Made by a program: the position numbers and the translations under genes. The notes under the pieces were generated by a model that saw nothing but the letters and a program-made list of their open reading frames with translations, did no database searches and had not been told where the DNA came from. Of a stretch of 61,725 nt of DNA, positions 34,895-42,128 are shown piece after piece. How positions within the stretch are numbered: position 1 is the first letter of the stretch; each line of letters starts with the position of its first letter. The stretch comes from Blautia sp. (GTDB lineage: Bacteria > Bacillota > Clostridia > Lachnospirales > Lachnospiraceae): positions 1-61,725 of the forward strand of contig JAFWGA010000033.1 of assembly GCA_017515325.1 (NCBI GenBank), written 5' to 3'.

Positions 34895-35727
34895 CCTATC
34901 CCCCGGCCAATCCGCTCTACAAAAACATCCTCCAGATTGGTATTGCGCAAAACCGCCTCCTTCCCTGCCTGGGAAAGAAAGGCGATGGCAGCGTCCCTGT
35001 CCGCGAAATACCTGCTTTGCAGGGTATCCTCTGCCGGAATATCCACGGCAAAGCTGCCCAGTTCTTCGATCAGATGTCCGGGAGTGTCAACGATATCCAG
35101 CTTTCCTTTTTCCATCAGGGCAACACGGTCGCACAGATACTGGGCCTCCTCCATATAGTGGGTGGTCAGAAGAATGGTGAGCTTTTGGCTATGCAGCCGG
35201 CGCAGCAGATTCCACATCTGCCGGCGGGATATGGCGTCCATTCCCGCTGTGGGCTCATCCAGCAAAAGGATCTCCGGCTCTGTCATCAGGGCACGACAGA
35301 TCATCAGCTTGCGCTTCATCCCTCCGGAAAGATGCCTCACCGTCCGATGCTTAAAGTCTGTCAGGCCGGTGAAGGCAAAGAGCTCCTGGGTTTTCTGCCG
35401 GATCTCCTTGCGGGAAAGATAATACAACCGGCCCTGATATTCCATGGCCTCACTCATGGTCATATCCTGGCGCATGGAATATTCCTGTGTAATCACACTA
35501 AGCCTGCGCTTTTCCCTGGATGCCTTCCGGGTCAGAGGGACTCCGTCCATCAGGATCCTTCCCTCGCTGGGCAGCAGCACCGTGGACATCATACTGATGG
35601 TGGTGGTCTTGCCGGCACCGTTTTGGCCTAAAAGCCCCAGGAATTCTCCTGTCCGGATCGTAAGATTCAGATGATCCACCGCCGTAAAATCCCCAAAGCG
35701 TTTGGTCAGGTCTTTTAGCTCTATCAT
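34891..35727 (-). CDS. ABC transporter ATP-binding protein (exporter, DrrA-like)
   Basis: The 278-residue product has Walker A GQNGAGKTT, Q-loop ITQEYSMRQDM, signature LSGGMKRKL, Walker B ILLLDEPTAGMD and H-loop LLTTHYMEEAQ. A C-terminal extension of about 55 residues matches the DrrA/CcmA type. Its ATG overlaps the cobI stop (ATGA), an arrangement that strongly couples it to cobI. It drives the permease encoded next. Confidence 0.92.
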   Translation of the reverse strand: MIELKDLTKRFGDFTAVDHLNLTIRTGEFLGLLGQNGAGKTTTISMMSTVLLPSEGRILMDGVPLTRKASREKRRLSVITQEYSMRQDMTMSEAMEYQGRLYYLSRKEIRQKTQELFAFTGLTDFKHRTVRHLSGGMKRKLMICRALMTEPEILLLDEPTAGMDAISRRQMWNLLRRLHSQKLTILLTTHYMEEAQYLCDRVALMEKGKLDIVDTPGHLIEELGSFAVDIPAEDTLQSRYFADRDAAIAFLSQAGKEAVLRNTNLEDVFVERIGRGIG

Positions 35728-36419
35728 GACTGGAACTTAGCCTTCTTGGCGATAATCAGAGAAAAGTAGCCGGCTTCATCCGGGATCTCATCTGTACTGC
35801 GGTACACTTTTTCCGTATCCATACCGCAGTTCTCCACTGCCTGGACGGTCTTTCCGCTTTTGCGCAGCTGATCCTTTACCTCCTTCATATGGCTGCCGGA
35901 TTTCATCAAAACGTAGGTTCCGGGAAGGTCCAGGGAATCCTCGGTATCATGAAGCGCCGGCATGACATGTAAGGGTTCATTCCACTCTGTCAGCGGAATA
36001 TTCAGACGGGCGGCAGCAGCGCAGAAGGAGGTAATCCCACTGACCAGGGCCGTTGCATAGCCATCCCTCTCCAGGATCTCCTGCAGATAACTGAAGGTAC
36101 AATACACGGTAGGATCTCCCAGGGTAAGATAGATGACGTTTCTCCCCTGGTCCAGATATTCTTCTATCCGTCTGGCTCCTCTTTCATGGCTTCGGCGGAT
36201 CAGCTCCCGGTCCTTGACCATAGGCATTTCCACTGCTACCAGTTCCTTATCCGCCAATTCCGGAACTGCCTGCACGGCGATTTTGTAAGCCACTGTCTCC
36301 CTGGCCTGCTTTCCCGGAACCATGATCACTTCATTTTCCCGGATGAGCCGTACCGCCTTCAATGTCATCAGCTCCGGATCTCCAGGGCCTACCCCCAGAC
36401 AATATGCCGTTCCCTTCAT
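35724..36419 (-). CDS. cobI: Precorrin-2/cobalt-factor II C20-methyltransferase
   Basis: The start at ATG 36419 follows GAGGAGGTAAA. The 231-residue product has the SAM-dependent tetrapyrrole methylase fold: GVGPGDPELMTLKAV at the start, YLTLGDPTVYCTF in the middle and VSGITSFCAAAARLNIPL (tag GITSFCAAA). CobI/CbiL adds the C20 methyl group in corrin ring synthesis. No other cob/cbi ring gene is adjacent, only the CobO-like gene at 43119. It is first in the cobI-ABC-ABC-surface-hemA unit. Confidence 0.9.
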   Translation of the reverse strand: MKGTAYCLGVGPGDPELMTLKAVRLIRENEVIMVPGKQARETVAYKIAVQAVPELADKELVAVEMPMVKDRELIRRSHERGARRIEEYLDQGRNVIYLTLGDPTVYCTFSYLQEILERDGYATALVSGITSFCAAAARLNIPLTEWNEPLHVMPALHDTEDSLDLPGTYVLMKSGSHMKEVKDQLRKSGKTVQAVENCGMDTEKVYRSTDEIPDEAGYFSLIIAKKAKFQS

Positions 36420-36510
36420 TTTACCTCCTCGTCGATGTCGGTTTCCGCCGCCGGTACTCGACTGTCCCGGTGCTGTAAGCCGGGAAATGTCCTTTGGTTG
36501 CCGGTGCGAT

Positions 36511-36600
36511 AAAAAAGCAGATCCTTTTCGTTCATACAGAAAAGAATCCGCCCACACCTGGTACAGACTGCCCAGGCGCTTTTCCTTGCCTCAAAGTGTC
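36511..36600 (-). promoter_or_regulatory. Structured leader RNA with intrinsic terminator upstream of cobI
   Basis: From the predicted start near 36599 the first 50 bases can form either an 8-bp stem (GCGCCTGG with CCAGGTGT) or a junction closed by ACACTT/AGGTGT with an inner AGGC/GCCT. Immediately after comes a 13-bp terminator stem (GCGGATTCTTTTC with GAAAAGGATCTGC, 36517-36551) and TTTTTTATC. cobI starts 92 bases further on. Mutually exclusive stems before a terminator are the layout of an attenuator or riboswitch. It lacks the cobalamin-riboswitch B12 box, so the ligand is unknown. Confidence 0.55.
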
Positions 36601-36605
36601 GCGTC

Positions 36606-36634
36606 AGTTTACCATGTTATCCAGGCACTGTCAA
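36606..36634 (-). promoter_or_regulatory. Promoter for the cobI-hemA unit
   Basis: On the minus strand, TTGACA (36634-36629), a 17-bp spacer, and TAAACT (36611-36606). Confidence 0.8.
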
Positions 36635-36792
36635 GTTTCACATATAATCGTCATTGTCCGTTCATATATAGATACAAATGGGGCGTTCGTGGTTTCTGCC
36701 ATACCTACGAAGCGCAATTGCCAGGCGCCCCATCATCCGACCTGAACCAGATTCCCAGGTTTCACGATAGCAGGGATAAGGAAGAATCTGCC

Positions 36793-37548
36793 ATGAAGAT
36801 AGAAAAACAGGATGCGTTTATTTCTGAATTGCTCTGCGAGCAGGAGCTTGCCGCATTGATTGACCGGACCGGCTGCGGCCTGGAGCTGATCCAGTTCAGT
36901 GTCTCCGAAAATCTCGACCACTTTGATCAGACTCTCCGCCAGGTCAGAGACTGCCTTGCCAGACTGGGGAATCCTTCCGTGACCATCCATGGCCCCTTCC
37001 TGGATCTTAACCCCATGTCCTACGACAGCCTGGTGCAAAAGGCAGCTCTCTATCGGTTTGAGCAGGCCTACAGCGCAGCCCAGGCGCTTGACGCAAAACG
37101 GCTCGTCTTTCACAGCGGCATGATTCCCTCTGTCTATTTTCTGGATGGCTGGGCTGATCGCATGGTTCAGTTCTGGCATTCTTTTTTGCGTGACAAGTCA
37201 GGCGTGATTGTGTGCATGGAAAATGTTCTGGACCGGGAATACCTGCCCTTCCGGGATGTCGTTCAAAAGCTGGGACATCCGGATTTTGGCATCTGCCTTG
37301 ACCTGGGTCATGCCCATTGCTATTCCCCTTATTCTGTCCTGAAATGGGCTGAAGCCCTGGGTCCCTATATCCGACATGTCCATCTGCATGACAATGATGG
37401 ATCCCGGGATCAGCATAAGGCGCTGGGGGAGGGATCCGTACCCTGGCGTCAGGCTCTTTCCCTCCTGCAGGAATATTCCTCATCCCTGACCTATACCATA
37501 GAATGTGCCGTTAAGGAAGATGTATGGAAAAGCTGGACACAGCTATAA
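36793..37548 (+). CDS. Sugar phosphate isomerase/epimerase family TIM barrel
   Basis: The start at ATG 36793 follows AAGGA; longer frames upstream overlap the cobI leader. The 251-residue product has the AP-endonuclease-2-like barrel: GLELIQFSVSENLDHF, VTIHGPFLDLNP, KRLVFHSGMIP, MENVLDREYLPF, FGICLDLGHAHCY, RHVHLHDNDGSRDQHKALGEG (tag HVHLHDND) and YTIECAVKED. The His, Glu and Asp residues match metal-binding positions of the family. The substrate is not predictable. A single-gene unit with its own terminator. Confidence 0.82.
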   Translation: MKIEKQDAFISELLCEQELAALIDRTGCGLELIQFSVSENLDHFDQTLRQVRDCLARLGNPSVTIHGPFLDLNPMSYDSLVQKAALYRFEQAYSAAQALDAKRLVFHSGMIPSVYFLDGWADRMVQFWHSFLRDKSGVIVCMENVLDREYLPFRDVVQKLGHPDFGICLDLGHAHCYSPYSVLKWAEALGPYIRHVHLHDNDGSRDQHKALGEGSVPWRQALSLLQEYSSSLTYTIECAVKEDVWKSWTQL

Positions 37549-37580
37549 TTTTATGGAAGCATGGAAAAATATGCCATAAA

Positions 37581-37625
37581 AAAACTCCCTGTCTGAAGAA
37601 TTGTCATTCCTCAGACAAGGAGTTG
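37581..37625. terminator. Bidirectional terminator between the epimerase gene and lepB
   Basis: AACTCCCTGTCTGA and TCAGACAAGGAGTT form a stem with one mismatch. A seven-T run follows on the minus strand, so it is strongest for lepB. Confidence 0.85.
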
Positions 37626-37662
37626 TTGAACAGGAAAACTGCTGGGCTGCCCCTATATGGGG

Positions 37663-38256
37663 TCAGGTGATCGAACCGAATTTATCCATCGGCCAGATCC
37701 GGAAGGTCAGCTTTCCGACGATCTGTTCCTGGGCGACGCAGCCTACGGTAGAGCTTCGGCTGTCCACGGAGACACTGCGGTGATCGCCCATAACGAATAT
37801 TCTCCCGTCAGGTACCTGGTAAGGATAGGTAATGTCTGTATCTCCCAAATCTTTATCGATCAGATAGGGCTCGTTGAGAGGAACGCCGTCAACCGTCACA
37901 TTGCCATCCTTATCGATATCCACCCATTCGCCTGCATTTGCGATGACGCGTTTTACAAGAATCTTATTGTTATAATAAAATGCAACAATATCCTGCCTGT
38001 TGAATTCCGCGTTTTTCAGGGAAACAACAATATCCCCGTCAGCCAACGTAGGCTGCATGCTGGTCCCGTAAATCTGAAGCACCGGCAGCAACAGGGTAGC
38101 AACCAGAATAGCAATCGCTGCTACCGCCAGCAGGGTAGTGATCGTACTTTTCAAAACCATACGGTAATCCCTGCGTTCCCGCTCTTTCTTACGCGCTTTC
38201 TTCAGTTCCTCTTCATACTCCTTCAGAGTAGTTGGAAGCGTCCTGGTCTTTGCCAT
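37663..38256 (-). CDS. lepB: Signal peptidase I
   Basis: The 197-residue product cleaves signal peptides at the outer membrane face. The N-terminal cytoplasmic part is a charged likely coiled coil (EYEEELKKARKKERERRDY), then one membrane segment (about 40-60). The catalytic pair is S66 in GTSMQPTLADGDIV and K102 in ILVKRVIA; GDHRSVSVDSR is box E. A coiled coil this charged before the membrane anchor is less usual and could be a partner-binding site. GAGGTGAG precedes the ATG. The downstream terminator makes it the end of its unit. Confidence 0.95.
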   Translation of the reverse strand: MAKTRTLPTTLKEYEEELKKARKKERERRDYRMVLKSTITTLLAVAAIAILVATLLLPVLQIYGTSMQPTLADGDIVVSLKNAEFNRQDIVAFYYNNKILVKRVIANAGEWVDIDKDGNVTVDGVPLNEPYLIDKDLGDTDITYPYQVPDGRIFVMGDHRSVSVDSRSSTVGCVAQEQIVGKLTFRIWPMDKFGSIT

Positions 38257-38492
38257 TCAGATCTCACCTCGTTCTTTCGTGCATTTTTTGGAGTATTCTT
38301 TCTGTAAAGCGTTTGCCAGTCCACCGCTCTGCCTGGATTTTTTGTAGGGGCAAGGCTTTCATGGACAGGCGTCAGATTTTATTATACGACAAAAGGTTCA
38401 AAAATACTACGGGAAGATAAAAAAAACGCGTCATAGAGTTCCGTTTATTTTTTGAAGCCATTCTCAAAATCGAAGAGAGAGGGTTGGCTGAA

Positions 38493-38521
38493 TTGACAAG
38501 AAAGAGGCCAGTCGATATACT
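38493..38521 (+). promoter_or_regulatory. Consensus promoter for hisA
   Basis: TTGACA, exactly 17 bp, TATACT. The predicted transcription start is near 38528. 38257-38492 holds nothing else that I recognise. Confidence 0.8.
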
Positions 38522-38550
38522 ATGCCCATATTGAAATGAAAGGGTTTGCT

Positions 38551-38658
38551 ATGTTCCCGCACAACCATTGCTTCAATCCATGGATGTACCGGAACATTGG
38601 CATCGGTTTTGAATATGAAATTTCGTCCTTGTATCGATATACACAACGGAAGGGTTAA
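38551..38658 (+). CDS. Possible 35-codon leader ORF overlapping the hisA start
   Basis: ATG 38551 has AAAGGG 7 bases upstream, unlike the hisA ATG, and the frame MFPHNHCFNPWMYRNIG... ends at TAA 38656-38658 inside hisA. It has only two His codons close to the start, too few for a classic His attenuator. Translation may bring ribosomes to the hisA start; it may also be chance. Confidence 0.3.
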   Translation: MFPHNHCFNPWMYRNIGIGFEYEISSLYRYTQRKG

Positions 38659-39406
38659 ACAGATCATCGGAGGAAGTCTGAGAGATGCGGGTGATCAGGC
38701 TTTGGAGAATTTTGTCTCCGAACAGGACGCGGCCTTTTATGCCAGGCTTTATCAGAAGCATGGCCTCTCGGGAGGACATGTCATTCTTCTGAACGGCGAG
38801 GATTCCCCCTTCTATCCTGCCACAAGACAGCAGGCTCTATCGGCTCTGGCCGCCTTTCCCGGAGGGCTTCAGGTCGGCGGAGGCATCCGTCCGGACAAGG
38901 CCTGGGATTATCTGAATGCCGGGGCCAGCCACGTGATCGTAACCTCCTACGTTTTCCGGGACGGGAGGATAGATTTTGACCGCCTTCTTGAGATGGAAGC
39001 AACCGTGGGGCGAGAACGCCTGGTTCTGGATATGAGCTGCGTCAGGCGTGAGGGGCAGTATATCATCGTGACTGACCGCTGGCAGAAATTTACCGACCTT
39101 GCTCTCACCCCGGAGCTTCTTACCGGGTTAGGAGACCATTGCAGCGAATTTCTGGTTCACGCCGTGGACGTGGAGGGAAAGGCTCGTGGGGTTGAACAGA
39201 CTCTTGCCGGGATCTTGGGAGAATATGCCAGGCGAAAAGGCTCCCGACCCGTAACCTATGCCGGTGGGATCGGAAGCCTTGACGATATGAGGATTCTTTC
39301 CTCCTGTACCCAGGGCAGTGTCGATTTCACCATCGGCAGCGCCCTGAGCCTGTTTGGGGGAAAAATACCCTTTGAAGATCTGCTTGTTATTTCAGGAAGC
39401 CATTGA
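38615..39406 (+). CDS. hisA: HisA-type ProFAR isomerase, eukaryotic (HIS6) type
   Basis: The 263-residue product begins MKFRPCIDIHNGRVKQIIGG. It carries the landmarks of the fungal/plant-type ProFAR isomerase rather than the common bacterial HisA: HVILLNGEDSPFYPATRQQAL (tag VILLNGEDSPFY), GGLQVGGGIRP, LDMSCVRREGQYIIVTDRWQK (tag LVLDMSCV) and EFLVHAVDVEGKARGV, TYAGGIGSLDD. It isomerises ProFAR in histidine synthesis. No other his gene is nearby, and the ATG lacks a good ribosome binding site. The 3' end overlaps the convergent smsB gene by 20 bases. Confidence 0.85.
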   Translation: MKFRPCIDIHNGRVKQIIGGSLRDAGDQALENFVSEQDAAFYARLYQKHGLSGGHVILLNGEDSPFYPATRQQALSALAAFPGGLQVGGGIRPDKAWDYLNAGASHVIVTSYVFRDGRIDFDRLLEMEATVGRERLVLDMSCVRREGQYIIVTDRWQKFTDLALTPELLTGLGDHCSEFLVHAVDVEGKARGVEQTLAGILGEYARRKGSRPVTYAGGIGSLDDMRILSSCTQGSVDFTIGSALSLFGGKIPFEDLLVISGSH

Positions 39407-40313
39407 TGATCTGCTCTTCTGCTTCCTGCTCTGTAAGGCCAAGCGTCATCAGCTTAATGATCTGATCCCCGGCGATCTTTCCGATTGCCGCCTCATGAAC
39501 CAGGGCGGCATCGACATTGTTTGCCTCAAGTCCGGGCACAGCCAGAATCCTGCCCTCGTCCATGATGATGGAATCACACTCTGTATGGCCGGAACAGGCC
39601 GCATTGCCCACCAGCTTAGCATCAAACTTCTGATAGGATGTATCACGGGCGACGGAACGGGATACCACATCCGCCGTTGCCCCTTCCCCATTCATACTGA
39701 CAAGGTAGGTGCTGACGGCGTTCTGGCAGCCGTGGGTCATGAGTCTCTCCCTTACCACCAGTCTGGCTCCGGCCGCCAGCTCTGCCGTGGTGACGCGGTT
39801 GGTATCGTCCACTCCCTTGATCTGCACCATCTCCATTTCCATGGAGCTTCCCTCTTCCATGTAAACCTCGGTTCCCGGATTGAGGATACGCTTGCCCTTT
39901 CCGTCCCCGGAGCCATAATGCTTTTCCACATAACGGATTTTTGCGTTTTTCCCCACATAGAAACGATGGATGCCATCGTGCTCACTGTCGTCGGGACCGC
40001 AGTTGTCAATGCCGCAGCCGGCTACGATGACAACGTCAGCGTCCTCCCCGATGTGGAAGTCATTGTATACCACCTCAGTCAGACCACTCTGGGTCATGAC
40101 CACAGGGATATGAACGCTCTCATTCTTCGTTCCCGGTTTAATATAGATATCCAAGCCGCTTCCGTTCTCCTTTGGCTCAATCTCGATATTGGCCGTGGAA
40201 ACCCTTCCTGCGGACTTGCCATTGGAGCGAATGTTGTAGGCCCCCTCCGGCACCTTGTGAAGATCAGCAACCTCCATCAGCAGTCTTTTCTGAATCTCAT
40301 CAAGCTTTAGCAT
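39387..40313 (-). CDS. smsB: SufB/SufD-like scaffold of a minimal SMS-type Fe-S assembly system
   Basis: The start at ATG 40313 follows GGAGGAGACGG and overlaps the ATPase gene end by 7 bases. The 308-residue product is a beta-helix SufB/D core protein far shorter than E. coli SufB (about 495) or SufD (about 423). Motifs: VAGCGIDNCGPDDSEHDGIH near residue 95, CSGHTECDSIIMD near 235 and LVHEAAIGKIAGDQI near 265. With the ATPase it forms the scaffold on which clusters are built. A single short scaffold with SufC is the gene content of the SMS (SmsCB) system described in archaea and anaerobes. No SufS or SufU gene is adjacent. Confidence 0.82.
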   Translation of the reverse strand: MLKLDEIQKRLLMEVADLHKVPEGAYNIRSNGKSAGRVSTANIEIEPKENGSGLDIYIKPGTKNESVHIPVVMTQSGLTEVVYNDFHIGEDADVVIVAGCGIDNCGPDDSEHDGIHRFYVGKNAKIRYVEKHYGSGDGKGKRILNPGTEVYMEEGSSMEMEMVQIKGVDDTNRVTTAELAAGARLVVRERLMTHGCQNAVSTYLVSMNGEGATADVVSRSVARDTSYQKFDAKLVGNAACSGHTECDSIIMDEGRILAVPGLEANNVDAALVHEAAIGKIAGDQIIKLMTLGLTEQEAEEQIINGFLK

Positions 40314-41062
40314 TCCGTCTCCTCCGTCTGACTTACACCGCTCTTCCTGCATCCTCTGACGGCGGAAGCCGTCCCGATCAGATCTGGTAAAATCTCCCCT
40401 CTTGTTCCCTGTTCCGCCAGCTCTCCCTCCCGGATGACGATAACCTCGTCCGCAATATTCAGGATCCTTTCCTGATGGGATATGACAAGAATGGAGCTGT
40501 CCTTAATATCCCTTCTCATCTGCTCAAAGACCTCGATCAGGTTCTGAAAGCTCCACAGGTCAATGCCGGCCTCCGGCTCGTCAAAGATCGACAAGCGGGT
40601 GGCCCGGGCCAGAACCGTAGCGATCTCGATACGCTTCAGCTCGCCTCCGGACAGACTGGCATTTATTTCACGGTCGATATAATCATGGGCACAAAGCCCT
40701 ACCCGGGACAGGTATTCACAGGCATCTGACACGGGCAGGTTTTTCCCTGTGGCAAGCTTCAGAAGATCAAACACCTGAATTCCCTTAAAACGTACCGGCT
40801 GCTGAAAGGCAAAGCCAATCCCCAGCTTTGCCCTTTCTGTGATAGACAAGGACGTGATATCTGTCCCATCCAGAAAAATCCGGCCGGAGGTAGGCTTCTG
40901 AATGCCTGCGATCACCTTGGCCATAGTGGATTTTCCTCCGCCGTTTGGCCCAGTCACCACTACCAGCTTATTGTCCGGTATTGTCAGACTGATATCCCGG
41001 AGAATTTCCTTATCCTCCCCCTCTTCTGCCACTCCAAAAGAGATATTCCTGAGCTCCAGCAT
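40307..41062 (-). CDS. smsC: SufC-like ATPase of the minimal Fe-S assembly system
   Basis: The 251-residue product has Walker A GPNGGGKST, the SufC-style Q-loop FAFQQPVRFKGI, signature SLSGGELKRIEIA, Walker B LSIFDEPEAGIDLWSF and H-loop ISHQERIL. The EPEAGIDLWSF stretch is typical for SufC rather than import or export ATPases. Its C-terminal end is extended (GCRKSGVSQTEETEC). It is directly followed by the scaffold gene. Soluble; no permease nearby, which supports the assembly role. Confidence 0.85.
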   Translation of the reverse strand: MLELRNISFGVAEEGEDKEILRDISLTIPDNKLVVVTGPNGGGKSTMAKVIAGIQKPTSGRIFLDGTDITSLSITERAKLGIGFAFQQPVRFKGIQVFDLLKLATGKNLPVSDACEYLSRVGLCAHDYIDREINASLSGGELKRIEIATVLARATRLSIFDEPEAGIDLWSFQNLIEVFEQMRRDIKDSSILVISHQERILNIADEVIVIREGELAEQGTRGEILPDLIGTASAVRGCRKSGVSQTEETEC

Positions 41063-41292
41063 AAAACCCCATCCTTTCTATATCTCATCCCGCACTCTGC
41101 CGGGGCAGGCAGCCCTGCCTTCCGATTCAGAGGGCGGCTCTGTCCGCACTCTGCCGGGGCGGGCTGCCGGTCACCGCCAGGTGACATCATTCCTTACGGC
41201 AGCCCTGCCAAAAAAAGGGCAGGAATTCATCCCACCTCAGGTGAAACGCAAACCTGTCCTTACCTGTTCCGACTGCCATTCTGCAGCCACAA
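41063..41292. repeat. Intergenic region with tandem GC-rich units and a type A repeat
   Basis: No gene is seen. CGCACTCTGCCGGGGC occurs twice (about 41091 and 41147). 41161-41210 holds a full type A repeat: outer stem GGGCTGCCG / CGGCAGCCC around GGTCACCGCCAGGTGACATC. The next block, CCCTGCCAAAAAAAGGGCAG, matches 4857-4900. Both neighbours (dapB upstream, smsC downstream) are on the minus strand. Confidence 0.75.
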
Positions 41293-42048
41293 TTATCCAA
41301 TCACATCTGCCATATCGTACTTACCCGCCGGTTTACCTGCCAGGAACTTTGCCGCTTCCACGGCTCCCTTTCCAAAAACGGAGCGGGAAAAAGCTGCATG
41401 ATGAAATTCCACCACCTCATCCTGCCCGGCAAAGATGACGACGTGATCCCCTGTGATATTTCCGCCCCTCACTGCAGAAATGCCGATCTCCATCGGATCC
41501 CGCTGAGCGCGCACCTGGCTGCGGTCATATACGTAATGATATTTTCCGTCCATGGCTTCGTTTATGCTGTCGGCCAAGGCCATGGCTGTCCCACTGGGCG
41601 CATCCACCTTGCGGTTATGATGACGCTCCACAATCTCCATATCAAAGCCTGCCGGAGCCAGTGTACGGGCCGCATCCTTCAGAAGCTTAAGAAGAAGGTT
41701 GACTCCCAGGGACATATTGGCAGATTTCAGAACCGCCACTTTTTTTGCCGTCTCCTCGACGCGTGCCAGCTGTGCCTCATCCAGGCCTGTCGTACACAGA
41801 ACAACGGGAAGACCCTTAGCCACACAGTCATCCAGCAGGGCATCCACTGCCTTCGCGTTGGAAAAATCCACCACAACGTCCGCTTCCACCGCACAGGCGG
41901 ACAATCTGTCAAATACCGGAAAATCAGCCTTGCCGTCATCAAAAATGTCCACCCCCGCCACGATCCGGACTTCGGGGTCCTGCTCGACAATGCCGGCAAT
42001 TACCTTTCCCATACGGCCGCTGCAGCCGTGCATGATGATTCGAACCAT
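41293..42048 (-). CDS. dapB: 4-Hydroxy-tetrahydrodipicolinate reductase
   Basis: The 251-residue product has the dinucleotide-binding start IIMHGCSGRMGKVIAGI, VVDFSNAKAV, the active-site motif EIVERHHNRKVDAPSGTA (tag ERHHNRKVDAPSGTA) and a C-terminal GKPAGKYDMADVIG. It reduces the dihydrodipicolinate precursor with NAD(P)H on the way to diaminopimelate and lysine. AAGGAGAAGATAA precedes the ATG; it lies 80 bases after dapA in the same unit. Confidence 0.95.
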   Translation of the reverse strand: MVRIIMHGCSGRMGKVIAGIVEQDPEVRIVAGVDIFDDGKADFPVFDRLSACAVEADVVVDFSNAKAVDALLDDCVAKGLPVVLCTTGLDEAQLARVEETAKKVAVLKSANMSLGVNLLLKLLKDAARTLAPAGFDMEIVERHHNRKVDAPSGTAMALADSINEAMDGKYHYVYDRSQVRAQRDPMEIGISAVRGGNITGDHVVIFAGQDEVVEFHHAAFSRSVFGKGAVEAAKFLAGKPAGKYDMADVIG

Positions 42049-42128
42049 TTATCTTCTCCTTATACTAAGGTCCACAATCCCATGGAAACCGAATTTGCTG
42101 CCACATGTTCTCCCGATAAATCGATGAA

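Noticed and set aside
36420-36640. Cobalamin riboswitch in front of cobI
   Set aside because: Expected by gene function, but the conserved B12 box and the surrounding core sequences are not present on the minus strand; only the alternative stems and a terminator are seen.
38551-38658. Histidine attenuator leader peptide
   Set aside because: Only two His codons near the start and no terminator between it and hisA.
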